Shown piece by piece: positions 36,122 through 44,674 of a stretch of 57,745 nucleotides of DNA. A program made the position numbers and the translations under genes. Numbering within the stretch: the stretch's first letter is position 1; the number at the start of each line of letters is the position of its first letter. The notes beneath the pieces were generated by a model that had not been told where the DNA came from, searched no databases, and was given only the letters and a program-made list of their open reading frames with translations. This DNA is from a bacterium (lineage in GTDB: Bacteria; RUG730; JAAEPJ01). Location of the stretch: contig JAAEPJ010000192.1 in NCBI GenBank assembly GCA_024222485.1, positions 1-57,745 on the forward strand, written 5' to 3'.

Positions 36122-36739
36122 TTAAGATAAATATCCAATTAAATATTTATGTAGTTCTTCCCTCGCTTTTAAAAAGTTTAAATACATTTTCAAAATTTTA
36201 AAATCTTTCAAAAACAAAGAACATCTTTTCCAAAAACCTTTAGAACCTTTATCAACAAATAAAACTTTAAAAACATTATGATTCAGGTTTTTAGGGAATT
36301 CATAGTTAGGTTCATCACTAACAACTTTGATAAATTTAATATGCTTTCCATTATCTTGAAAAAACTCATTTACATAAAAGCTTTCCATATCAACAAGATC
36401 AAACCCTAAGCTTTGTAAATGAGTTAATTTGTCTGAGTTATTCATCATCCTATTAACTGTAATAATAGATTTCTTTGGTTTTTTCTCCCTCCTATATTGC
36501 TTATTATTTGAGAGTAAAGAAAAAGAATCAATCTCAAAAACTTGACCAAGTTTATAATCTTTAAGTGCCCCCGCAAAACCAATAAAAATAAAATCATGAT
36601 TTAAGTTGATAATCTTACTTAAATTTCGCCGAATATTTTTTTTACCAACTCCCGTATAAAAAGTAGCAAAGGGAAGCCCCCTAACCTCAAACTCCATAGC
36701 AGAAATAATGAGGGGTTGTTTATGTATTCTTTTTTGCAT
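36122..36739 (-). CDS. Nucleoside phosphorylase superfamily protein
   Basis: The 205-residue protein shows the PNP/UDP phosphorylase fold in short form: LIISAMEFEVRGLPF (start strand and Glu-rich loop), FATFYTGVGKKN (phosphate/ribose loop), FIGFAGALKDYKLGQVFEID (the GxAGAL.....GD pattern) and LVDMESFYVNEFF (the VxMExx ribose motif). The enzymes split nucleosides such as methylthioadenosine or S-adenosylhomocysteine, or act on hopanoid precursors; the substrate here is unknown. Its start overlaps the end of divIC by 20 bases, so the genes are co-translated. Confidence 0.75.
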   Translation of the reverse strand: MQKRIHKQPLIISAMEFEVRGLPFATFYTGVGKKNIRRNLSKIINLNHDFIFIGFAGALKDYKLGQVFEIDSFSLLSNNKQYRREKKPKKSIITVNRMMNNSDKLTHLQSLGFDLVDMESFYVNEFFQDNGKHIKFIKVVSDEPNYEFPKNLNHNVFKVLFVDKGSKGFWKRCSLFLKDFKILKMYLNFLKAREELHKYLIGYLS

Positions 36740-36998
36740 AATTAAACTTAAAAACCTCTTCTCCTGGTTTAATCATTAAATATTTATCGCGTGCCACCCT
36801 CTCAAGATATTCATTATTAAAAGTCAGGTTTTTAATTTCTTTATTTAAAAGATCAATATTTCTTAATAAAACTTCAATGTCAAAAATAATCTCTTTTTGT
36901 TTTTTCCTCCCTTGTAGAATAGCAATAAAATGAGGATTAATAAAAAGAAAAATAGTAATAATAATAATAAAAGAAATTATTAGTTTTTTATATTTCAT
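36720..36998 (-). CDS. divIC: Septum formation initiator, DivIC/FtsB family
   Basis: DivIC/FtsB is a small bitopic divisome protein that joins FtsL and FtsQ. The 92-residue protein has a short cytoplasmic end, one membrane helix (residues 5-22), a coiled coil (30-60, IIFDIEVLLRNIDLLNKEIK), and the C-terminal signature NNEYLERVARDKYLMIKPGE. The size and order are those of the family. It precedes the phosphorylase-like gene and yicC; ftsW and murD lie further right. Confidence 0.88.
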   Translation of the reverse strand: MKYKKLIISFIIIITIFLFINPHFIAILQGRKKQKEIIFDIEVLLRNIDLLNKEIKNLTFNNEYLERVARDKYLMIKPGEEVFKFNYAKKNT

Positions 36999-37063
36999 AA
37001 GTTAGTTACTAATTACTCCTTCAATATTTTTCAATTAAATATTCCTATTTTGGTTTAAATATC

Positions 37064-39871
37064 TCATGTTATAACTTGTTTTTTTAAGTATCCGAGGAAC
37101 TCTTCAATCACAACAGGTTCAAGTGGCGCAGGTAAAAATTTCCCACCGTTTGCTTCAATCTCTGCTTTATATTTAATATTTTCAGTAAAAACACCAATAA
37201 TTAATTGCATATTTTCGTCTCTAAAACCCTGTATGCTTTTTAGAATACCTACATTCCCAACTGACATATCAAGAAACAGTATGTCATAAATCCCAGATAG
37301 TTGTAATGCCTCATTAATTGATTCTAAAACATCAATATCACAACCAGAAGCAGAAATCTCTTTATAGGAGTCATTCTGGCTGACTATTAAAATTTTAATT
37401 GCAAAAATATCGGAGTCGAAACCTTCCTCTCCCGCTGAAAGCTGAACAGCAACCTGCAATTGATCTTTCCCATTCTTTTGAGCCTGTTTAAGAGCTAGCT
37501 CCGCTCGCATAATTAAGGTTAAAGATATTCTATAAATTGCTTCATTTGTAAAGTTCCCAGTAAGAGTAAATGGATTAAAGCTTGAAATTCCAATACTAAC
37601 AGTTATTTTATGTTGATATTGTTCTATTAATTGATTAATTCGCTCATTAGTTCTAACTGAGCCTAACACTTTATTGGCTAAAGAAATCGTATTCTCTTCA
37701 TCAATATCGGTTAATAAAATAGCGAAAGAGTGATCATCATAACGACAAAATTCATACTCAGGTCGAATTAACTTTTTAATAACACTAACAATAGCCAGTA
37801 AAATTTTATTCCCATCAATATCTCTATTATTCTCATTAATTAATTTAAAATCATCGACATCAATCATTAAAAAACCAAGCAAACCTCCGTACTTTAAGGA
37901 ATTAACAACTTCTTCTTTTATTCGTCTATTCAAATAGTCCTTATTATGCAATCTGGTTAAAGAGTCTTTTTCCGCTTTTTCAAGTGACAAAATATTCCTG
38001 ATATTACTCTCTGAACGATCTGCAATAAGTGACATGACAAAAAAATCATCATCAGTAAAATGTTTTTTATCTATTTTATCACCAACGACTAAAAACCCTA
38101 AAAGTGTCGTATCTATTAATGGAATAATCACAGTTGCCTTAAGTTTAGATGCTAAAGCATTTGCTGCTTGCATATCGGAAAAGCGTGTCTCATATGCCCA
38201 TTTTTTCACTGAATCATAAAGTAAAATATCTTTATGTCCACGCAGATAGCTCATTAAGTATTCATCTTCTTTAACAAAAAAAGGAAGGTCATGCTCTGTA
38301 CTTGAGACTTGTTGCAGCATATAAACTCGTTTGCTCTCATCATAGAGATAAAGATATGTATGCTTCGAATTAACACTATGATTAAGTAAACTAAGAATAT
38401 GAATTATCAGTTTATTTAGGTCACGAATTTCACCAATTTTACGCGTTTCTCTAAGAAAATGCATCTGATAAGTAGCCTTATATTGCGAAAGTGCTTTTTC
38501 TGCATAATTATATGATAAAGACTCAATATTAAGAACATTTTTAATCTGTTCTTGTGCTTTTTTTATCAGGATAGCCAACTGTTCTAAATCTTCATTGTGA
38601 TAAAGTTGATTATTGCGTTTTTCGCCAAAAATCATAATACCAATAACCGTATGACCTAAAATAATTGGATATGCTAATGAATAACCAGAGTCTTCCATAA
38701 ATTTTTTGAGTTTATTCCCTTCCTTAGAATCAATAAGATTATCACGGTTAATACGTTCCTTAGTCGCTTTAATCCTAGCCACAATTGGATTATCAAACTT
38801 TATAATATCATGCTGATCAGATGAAAATATTGAACGATATAAAAGATCTTTTTCGTTTAAGTGATAATAATTACTTTTTTTCAAATTCATAATTTGAGGG
38901 ATATCAATAGTTAAAACTGAAGTAATATCCTTTATCGTGTACAAGCTTGCTTCAGCATTTGCTTTTTCTTCCATCTTTTTCCAGATATTAGTATATTTTT
39001 TAAGTAACAATATGCGAAGTTGCTTAGATACTAATGAACGAATACTAGGAATAAAAATGACACAAAGTGCGAAAAAAAAGAATAGATATAAATCAATAGG
39101 TTGCCTAAACAAGAATTTCCAAGTAAAAAGTAAAATTATAACTGTAAAAGTAAAGTAAAGAATTTTTTCCAAAAAATAACGCCAAACTAAATCAATATCC
39201 ATAAGGCTATGTTTCATTATTGCATAAGCAAGGATAAAAAGGAATAGTATTATAGGAATAAAACCAATAGGATATATCGATAATCCAAAAGCACTAAGAT
39301 AGTCAATAGACGCTAAATAACTTACTAAAATACCTATAACTAAAAACTTCAAATAAGTCTTTTTTTGCTCTGACTTCGTGCTTTTTATTCCTTTATATAA
39401 AACAAGCAAAGAGGTCAGCGCATATGCAAACCAAAATATAAAAAATGGCAAACTATTAATAAATTTCCATTGAGGAAAATATCCCCAATAGAAAGACTTT
39501 GAGGAGGAAATAAAATAAGAAAAAAATAACCCCAAAATACCAAAGATAAAAGAAGTAATAAAACCTAGAATTATCGTTCTATTCATTTTTATCTTTGTTT
39601 CTGAGGTTGCAATCCCTAAAAAACATACAGAAACGAACATAACGCCAAAGTTATCAACTTTGAACCAAAAAGAGGCTTGTTCAGGATCTGTAGAAAAATA
39701 GCCCATAGTAGCCCCAAATAGCCAAACAAAAATACTAATACATAAAATAAAAAAATATTGATAAGTTTTGAATTCTAATGTTTTAGGAATAGCTAAGATG
39801 ACCAATATAGATATTAAAATAGCTGTAATAAATAAAGGAACAGCATGAATATTAAATTGATAAATACTCAT
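37064..39871 (-). CDS. Large sensor protein: 7TM, GAF domains, degenerate GGDEF, receiver-like C-terminus
   Basis: This protein has 935 residues. The N-terminus holds about seven to eight membrane helices (10-255) like the 7TM sensor of histidine kinases, ending AYAIMKHSLMDIDLVWRYFL. Two GAF-like regions follow (about 310-430 and 465-610). A GGDEF domain starts DSLTRLHNKDYLNRR and IDVDDFKLINENN, but the catalytic signature is RYDDHSF (residues 710-716) where active enzymes have RYGGDEF, so cyclase activity should be lost. The last 110 residues (IKILIVSQND, ILFLDMSVGN with Asp868, FLPAPLEP) look like a receiver domain. It is probably a signal-binding or docking hub, not an enzyme. Confidence 0.8.
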   Translation of the reverse strand: MSIYQFNIHAVPLFITAILISILVILAIPKTLEFKTYQYFFILCISIFVWLFGATMGYFSTDPEQASFWFKVDNFGVMFVSVCFLGIATSETKIKMNRTIILGFITSFIFGILGLFFSYFISSSKSFYWGYFPQWKFINSLPFFIFWFAYALTSLLVLYKGIKSTKSEQKKTYLKFLVIGILVSYLASIDYLSAFGLSIYPIGFIPIILFLFILAYAIMKHSLMDIDLVWRYFLEKILYFTFTVIILLFTWKFLFRQPIDLYLFFFFALCVIFIPSIRSLVSKQLRILLLKKYTNIWKKMEEKANAEASLYTIKDITSVLTIDIPQIMNLKKSNYYHLNEKDLLYRSIFSSDQHDIIKFDNPIVARIKATKERINRDNLIDSKEGNKLKKFMEDSGYSLAYPIILGHTVIGIMIFGEKRNNQLYHNEDLEQLAILIKKAQEQIKNVLNIESLSYNYAEKALSQYKATYQMHFLRETRKIGEIRDLNKLIIHILSLLNHSVNSKHTYLYLYDESKRVYMLQQVSSTEHDLPFFVKEDEYLMSYLRGHKDILLYDSVKKWAYETRFSDMQAANALASKLKATVIIPLIDTTLLGFLVVGDKIDKKHFTDDDFFVMSLIADRSESNIRNILSLEKAEKDSLTRLHNKDYLNRRIKEEVVNSLKYGGLLGFLMIDVDDFKLINENNRDIDGNKILLAIVSVIKKLIRPEYEFCRYDDHSFAILLTDIDEENTISLANKVLGSVRTNERINQLIEQYQHKITVSIGISSFNPFTLTGNFTNEAIYRISLTLIMRAELALKQAQKNGKDQLQVAVQLSAGEEGFDSDIFAIKILIVSQNDSYKEISASGCDIDVLESINEALQLSGIYDILFLDMSVGNVGILKSIQGFRDENMQLIIGVFTENIKYKAEIEANGGKFLPAPLEPVVIEEFLGYLKKQVIT

Positions 39872-40080
39872 AAATCTCCTTCTAATAGAGAGATAAAATA
39901 ATTACTTATTTTTTTACAAAGTTAATTACACTTTAATACTTTTATCAAAAATTTAAAAAAATAATAACAAAAAGTTCAAACAAAATAATATATTCTGAAA
40001 TAAATATCTAACTATTACCAAAATTTTATACTTAAAAAATAAATTTCACATTAAATATTCATAAAAAATGTTAATAATTG

Positions 40081-40797
40081 CTAATAAATTACCCTAGATA
40101 AAAAAAGTCCATTACCAATTACTGGTTTTATCTGATGAATTCGTTGCATTTGCAATAAGTTATTCTCTAAATCCTCTTTCTGCAAAATCCCTCTCCCGAC
40201 TTCTAAAACTGCTCCAACAATAAACCTTACCATTTTATGTAAGAATCTATCACCTTTAATAATAAAATAGAAAAAATTGCCGACTTGATAAATATTAGCA
40301 TAAAAAATTTCACAGTTACTATTCTTATCATTAAAAATACTAAATGCCTTGAAATTATGCTTACCTTTAAAAACTTTAATGACATCTTTCATTTTAATTA
40401 TATTTAATTTATCATTTTCATAGTGATAAAAACTATCAAAAATAGATTTTTTGATTCCAATCCGATAAATATAAACTTTAGATTTAGCATCATAACGAGA
40501 ATGGAATTCCTCATGAACATATTCTGCTAATTTTACTATAATTTCTTCTGGCAGATAATGGTTAAGTGCTTTGGGTATTTTATTTTCTTCAATGAAAAAA
40601 GGTGGTTTAAAATTAAGAATATAGTTTATGGCACTAACATTACGGTCTGTCCGTGAGCAACCAACAACCTTAACTTTTTCCTTATAAATATTTTGAATGG
40701 CCAACTCTAAATAATCCTGAACACCTTTTTTGTTACTTTGTTTCTGCCACCCGTAAAAAGATAATCCATTAAATGCTAAAGTAAGTTTAATATTCAT
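40081..40797 (-). CDS. truA: tRNA pseudouridine synthase TruA
   Basis: TruA makes pseudouridine at tRNA positions 38-40. The 238-residue protein has the N-terminal strand LTLAFNGLSFYGWQKQ, the catalytic motif GCSRTDRNVSAINY with Asp51 (the common form is GRTDAGVHA), FHSRYDAKSKVYIYRI, and FFYFIIKGDRFLHKMVRFIVG. The Asp and Arg needed for activity are present; the Arg-Asn-Val-Ser variant is unusual but occurs in related branches. It lies downstream of ilvC, behind a terminator-like hairpin. Confidence 0.93.
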   Translation of the reverse strand: MNIKLTLAFNGLSFYGWQKQSNKKGVQDYLELAIQNIYKEKVKVVGCSRTDRNVSAINYILNFKPPFFIEENKIPKALNHYLPEEIIVKLAEYVHEEFHSRYDAKSKVYIYRIGIKKSIFDSFYHYENDKLNIIKMKDVIKVFKGKHNFKAFSIFNDKNSNCEIFYANIYQVGNFFYFIIKGDRFLHKMVRFIVGAVLEVGRGILQKEDLENNLLQMQRIHQIKPVIGNGLFLSRVIY

Positions 40798-40810
40798 GAT
40801 TTAATTTACA

Positions 40811-40845
40811 AATAAAATAGCGACATAGTATACCGCTATTTTATT
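40811..40845 (-). terminator. Terminator hairpin after ilvC
   Basis: AATAAAATAGCG (40811-40822) and CGCTATTTTATT (40834-40845) pair perfectly over 12 bp around an 11-base loop. On the minus strand the stem ends in CGCTATTTTATTTG, just after the ilvC stop and 13 bases before truA. It probably ends or attenuates the ilvB-ilvH-ilvC transcript. Confidence 0.65.
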
Positions 40846-40865
40846 CTGTAGTTTCCAAAATAAAA

Positions 40866-41867
40866 TTAATTCTGCCCCTTAAGCCAAGGCATCATTTTTC
40901 TTAGCTCCGTACCAATAATTTCAACTTGATGATTTGCATTATTTTCCGCATATTTATTAAAAGCAGGCCGCCCTGCTTTGCTCTCTGCAATCCAATTATT
41001 AGCAAAAGTTCCATCTTGTATTTCTTTTAAAATATCTTTCATTGCTTGCTTAGAACTTTCATTAATAACTCTCTTCCCACTTACATACTCACCATACTCA
41101 GCAGTGTTTGATATTGAGTAATTCATATTGCTGATCCCGCCTTCAAAAATCAAGTCAGTAATTAATTTTAATTCATGTAAACACTCAAAATAAGCAATCT
41201 CTGGTTGGTAACCAGCATCTACCAAAGTTTCAAAGCCAGCTTTAATTAATTCAACAGCACCACCACAAAGAACTGCTTGCTCACCAAAAAGATCTGTTTC
41301 AGTTTCTTCAGGGAAAGTAGTCTCAATGACTCCACCCCTAGTACAACCGATACCAGCGGCATATGATAAGGCCAAATCTTTCGCTTTACCTGTTGCATCT
41401 TGATGAATTGCAACTAATCCAGGAACACCCTTGCCTTCAGTGAACTGCCTTCTTACCAAGTGTCCAGGTCCTTTTGGAGCAATTAAAGCAACATCTACAT
41501 CCGCCGGAGGTTTAATAATTCCAAAACGAATATTAAAACCATGAGCAAACCCAAGCATCATGCCAGGTTTAAGTTCTTCTTTAATTTCATTTTCATAAAG
41601 ATCACCTTGGGTTTCATCAGGAGTTAAAATTTGAATCCAAGCAGCATCCTTTATTGCTTCAGAAACCGTTGTCGGCTCCCAACCATCAGAGACTGCAGTC
41701 TTCCAAGAAAGTCCACCTGGGCGAAGCCCAACAGCGACATCAAACCCACTTTCTTTTAAATTAAGAGCATGGGCATGCCCTTGACTCCCGTAACCAATAA
41801 TTGCAATTTTTTTCTCTTTTAACAAATTAATATTAGCATCTTTTTCATAATAAATTTTAGCTGCCAT
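40866..41867 (-). CDS. ilvC: Ketol-acid reductoisomerase IlvC
   Basis: IlvC rearranges and reduces acetolactate or acetohydroxybutyrate with NAD(P)H in valine, leucine and isoleucine synthesis. The 333-residue class I enzyme has [17 protein letters not shown] (residues 26-42), the cofactor loop [26 protein letters not shown], and the metal site segments [12 protein letters not shown] and [17 protein letters not shown]. ilvH lies 59 bases upstream and ilvB before that, forming one operon. Confidence 0.97.
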   Translation of the reverse strand: MAAKIYYEKDANINLLKEKKIAIIGYGSQGHAHALNLKESGFDVAVGLRPGGLSWKTAVSDGWEPTTVSEAIKDAAWIQILTPDETQGDLYENEIKEELKPGMMLGFAHGFNIRFGIIKPPADVDVALIAPKGPGHLVRRQFTEGKGVPGLVAIHQDATGKAKDLALSYAAGIGCTRGGVIETTFPEETETDLFGEQAVLCGGAVELIKAGFETLVDAGYQPEIAYFECLHELKLITDLIFEGGISNMNYSISNTAEYGEYVSGKRVINESSKQAMKDILKEIQDGTFANNWIAESKAGRPAFNKYAENNANHQVEIIGTELRKMMPWLKGQN

Positions 41868-41926
41868 TTTATTCTCCTTATTTTCTGTTTTTATATAATA
41901 TTTTTAACGATGTATTCCAAGAATAT

Positions 41927-42400
41927 TTAATGACCTCTTGATAGTGCAATAATACCCGTTCTTGCAACCTCTTTAATACCGAATGGTGTTAATAACTCTA
42001 AAAAAGCTAAAATTTTATCCTCATCACCAGTAATTTCTATAACCATGCTACCTGAAGAAATATCTATAATTTTCGCTCTAAAAATATCTACGAGTTGCAT
42101 CAAATCTTTTCTATTATTTTTATTGCTACTGACCTTGACCAAAAGAAGGTCTCTTTTAACAGAGGAGGCACTAATTTCATTAACTTTAATAACATCAATA
42201 AGTTTATTTAACTGTTTCATTACCTGTTCTAAAATATTCTCATCACCAGAAACAATAATTGTCATCCGTGAAATAGTATCATCTTCGGTCTCGCCAACAG
42301 CAAGGCTTTCAATATTGAAGCCACGCGCAGAAAATAGACCTGCAACACGCGCTAAAACACCAAAATGATTCTCAACTAAAATCGAAATTGTATGTTTCAT
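41927..42400 (-). CDS. ilvH: Acetolactate synthase small (regulatory) subunit IlvH
   Basis: IlvH binds valine and stimulates the large subunit. It has an N-terminal ACT domain (MKHTISILVENHFGVLARVAGLFSARGFNI region, residues 1-30) and the second ACT-like half around IVDISSGSMVIEITGD and EVARTGIIALSRG. The frame starts at a TTG (42418), but the ATG at 42398-42400 is the true start: GGAGAGGAG lies directly upstream. The product has 157 residues, the standard length. Confidence 0.95.
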   Translation of the reverse strand: MKHTISILVENHFGVLARVAGLFSARGFNIESLAVGETEDDTISRMTIIVSGDENILEQVMKQLNKLIDVIKVNEISASSVKRDLLLVKVSSNKNNRKDLMQLVDIFRAKIIDISSGSMVIEITGDEDKILAFLELLTPFGIKEVARTGIIALSRGH

Positions 42401-42495
42401 AATTTTTCTCCTCTCCAAGGTATTAATAAAAAATCCTCACTTTTTAAACAAGTTTATAAAAAAACAAATTTAAATATAAAAAATATTTTTATTAT

Positions 42496-44196
42496 TTATG
42501 CTAGACCTCTAATAATTTCATGTAAAGCTTTGCCTGCTGGGACAAATGGAAAGACATTCTCTTCAGGCTCAACGACAAAATCCATAACAACGGTGTTATC
42601 TATTTCCATTGCTTGTTTAAAAGCATCCCTAACCTCACTCTTTTTAGTCACTCTTATACCAACGGCATTATAGGCCTCAGCTAGCTTAACAAAATCAGGA
42701 TTCCCTGTCAGAATTGTTTCTGAATATCTTTTCTTATAAAAAAGCTCTTGCCATTGCCTTACCATCCCTAAAAAACCATTATTTATAATAACTATCTTAA
42801 CAGGAATATTCTTGTCCACAGCTGTTGACAACTCTTGAATATTCATTTGAACACCACCATCCCCAGCAATAATAAAAACATCTTTTTCTGGAACAGCAAG
42901 TTTAGCACCCAGCCCTGCGGGAAACCCAAACCCCATTGTCCCTAGTCCACCACTTGTCAAAAAGCTTCTTGGATATTTAATATTAGAATACTGTGCTGCC
43001 CACATCTGATGTTGTCCCACATCAGTCGTAATAATTGCTTTACCTTCTGTAATTTCAGCTAAAATTTCAAGGACATATTGAGGTCTTAGATTATCATCTT
43101 GTTTATATTCAAGAGGATGAGTTTTTTTCCAATTATCAATGGTAGACACCCATTCCTCATGTTTCGTTTCAGCAACCTCACTGATAAGTTTTGTTAAAAT
43201 ATTTTTTGCATCACCAACAACAGGAACATCAACTTTAACATTTTTTGCAATACTGGTTGGATCAATATCAATATGAATAATCTTTGCATTACTCGCAAAT
43301 TCACTAAGCTTACCTGTTACACGATCATCAAACCTAGCACCGACTGAAATCAAAAGATCTGACTTTTGCACGGCATGATTAGCATAGTAAGTTCCATGCA
43401 TACCAAGCATTCCCATTGAAAGTTGATGATCACTTGGCATTGATCCAAGCCCCATTAGAGTCATAGTTACAGGAATATTCGCTTTCTCTGCAAGGGCAAT
43501 TAACTCTTTATAAGCCCCAGAAATAATAACACCTCCACCCACATATAAAACTGCTTTTTTTGACTTATTAATTAATTCTGCTGCTTTTTTTATCTGCTTA
43601 ATATTGCCTTCATAGCTAGGAGAATAACTTCTAATCTCTGCTTTCTCAGGGTAATTAAACTCAAAAGAAGCTTTCTGAATATCACTAGGGATATCGATAA
43701 CAACTGGACCTGGTCGACCACTTTCGGCAATATGAAAAGCCTCTTTAATAGTTCGCGCTAAATCTTTGATATCTTTAACTAAAAAATTATGTTTGGAAAT
43801 AGGTCTGGTAATACCAGTAACATCAGATTCTTGAAAAGCATCATTCCCAATCAAATGAGTAGGAACCTGACCAGTAATCAAAACCATGGGGATAGAATCC
43901 ATGTATGCTGTAGCAAGACCTGTCACAGTATTTGTTGCTCCTGGGCCTGATGTTACAATCCCTACCCCTGCACGCCCAGTAACACGCGCATAACCATCTG
44001 CGGCATGAACAACTGCTTGCTCATGACGGGGCAAAATAAAATTAAAACAATCGTAATCATAAAGTGTGTCAAAGATAGGAATTACCTGTCCACCTGGGTA
44101 ACCAAATATCACATCGACATTTTCTTTTATTAGTGATTCAGTAATTATTTCAGCGCCAGTAATTAATTTTCCATCTTTGTTCGGACATTTAGCCAA
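42496..44196 (-). CDS. ilvB: Acetolactate synthase large (catalytic) subunit IlvB
   Basis: This thiamine-diphosphate enzyme couples pyruvate with pyruvate or 2-oxobutyrate. Landmarks: IFGYPGGQVIPIFD with the catalytic Glu shortly after in RHEQAVVHAADGYAR, GPGATNTVTGLATAYMDS, GARFDDRVTGKL, MGFGFPAGLGAKLA, and the ThDP motif IIAGDGGVQMNIQEL ending near VIINNGFLGMVRQWQ. The longest frame begins at 44244, but a TTG at 44194-44196 has a perfect AGGAGG nine bases upstream and is chosen (566 residues). A 38-codon hydrophobic reading frame and hairpins lie in the leader. Confidence 0.96.
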   Translation of the reverse strand: MAKCPNKDGKLITGAEIITESLIKENVDVIFGYPGGQVIPIFDTLYDYDCFNFILPRHEQAVVHAADGYARVTGRAGVGIVTSGPGATNTVTGLATAYMDSIPMVLITGQVPTHLIGNDAFQESDVTGITRPISKHNFLVKDIKDLARTIKEAFHIAESGRPGPVVIDIPSDIQKASFEFNYPEKAEIRSYSPSYEGNIKQIKKAAELINKSKKAVLYVGGGVIISGAYKELIALAEKANIPVTMTLMGLGSMPSDHQLSMGMLGMHGTYYANHAVQKSDLLISVGARFDDRVTGKLSEFASNAKIIHIDIDPTSIAKNVKVDVPVVGDAKNILTKLISEVAETKHEEWVSTIDNWKKTHPLEYKQDDNLRPQYVLEILAEITEGKAIITTDVGQHQMWAAQYSNIKYPRSFLTSGGLGTMGFGFPAGLGAKLAVPEKDVFIIAGDGGVQMNIQELSTAVDKNIPVKIVIINNGFLGMVRQWQELFYKKRYSETILTGNPDFVKLAEAYNAVGIRVTKKSEVRDAFKQAMEIDNTVVMDFVVEPEENVFPFVPAGKALHEIIRGLA

Positions 44197-44248
44197 TGTT
44201 CTATTCCTCCTACTTTTCATCCAATTTTCTATAAGGAACCTCATTAAG

Positions 44249-44296
44249 TAGCAATATCATTTAAGCCTCTTAAAGTAACTGTATGTTTTATTGCTA
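44249..44296 (-). promoter_or_regulatory. Nested hairpin in the ilvB leader
   Basis: TAGCAATA (44249-44256) pairs with TATTGCTA (44289-44296), and inside it TTTAAG (44260-44265) pairs with CTTAAA (44269-44274) around CCT. It lies about 40 bases upstream of the ilvB ribosome-binding site. There is no U-run after it on the minus strand, so it is not a simple terminator. It may be part of a control structure in the leader. Confidence 0.35.
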
Positions 44297-44420
44297 AAAT
44301 AATAAAGCTCATATCTAAAGTTTTAATAAAAACGAAGCGTCTGGGAAAAAATTTCAACAAAAGATACTTTAACTGAAGCATTGCATTAAAAAAAGACAGA
44401 TTTTTTAAAAATAAAATAAC

Positions 44421-44537
44421 TTAGTATAAAGCATACAATATAAGACCAAAACAAACAAATAAACTAATTGTTAAAATCCAAAGTAAAATTTTAGATATAA
44501 AACTTAAAGAAAAACCTTTTTCTTCTTTTTGCTGCAT
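44421..44537 (-). CDS. 38-residue Leu/Ile-rich hydrophobic peptide in the ilvB leader
   Basis: From ATG (44535-44537) to TAA (44421-44423) the minus strand encodes MQQKEEKGFSLSF, then ISKILLWILTISLFVCFG and LILYALY. A charged N-terminus and one membrane-length hydrophobic segment could make a single-helix membrane protein. Of 38 codons, 14 are Leu, Ile or Val, the products of the downstream operon, so an attenuation leader peptide is the other possibility. It sits between cimA and ilvB in a 478-base gap that otherwise has no gene. No close family is recognised. Confidence 0.45.
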   Translation of the reverse strand: MQQKEEKGFSLSFISKILLWILTISLFVCFGLILYALY

Positions 44538-44641
44538 TAGCCTACTTTTAAAAATTGAACTCTACCTACTTATTTATAATTTTTTTTAAAATATTTTATA
44601 AGCACAATATTTAGTTTACCTTATCTCAAAAAATATTACTA

Positions 44642-44672
44642 AATATAATATTCATAGCTAAACTTGAGTCAA
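44642..44672 (-). promoter_or_regulatory. Possible promoter for the ilvB-ilvH-ilvC operon
   Basis: Immediately after the cimA stop, the minus strand has TTGACT (44667-44672, five of six consensus bases), and 18-19 bases later TTATAT/TATATT (about 44642-44648). This would give a leader of roughly 440 bases before ilvB, including the 38-codon frame. The -10 box is only fair. Confidence 0.4.
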
Positions 44673-44674
44673 CC

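Noticed and set aside
37064-39871. Active diguanylate cyclase
   Set aside because: The GGDEF signature is RYDDHSF, so the residues needed for catalysis are missing.
44421-44537. Classical ilv leader peptide with runs of identical codons
   Set aside because: Leu and Ile codons are frequent but scattered through a membrane-helix-like sequence; there is no run of three or more identical residues, so attenuation is kept only as a possibility.
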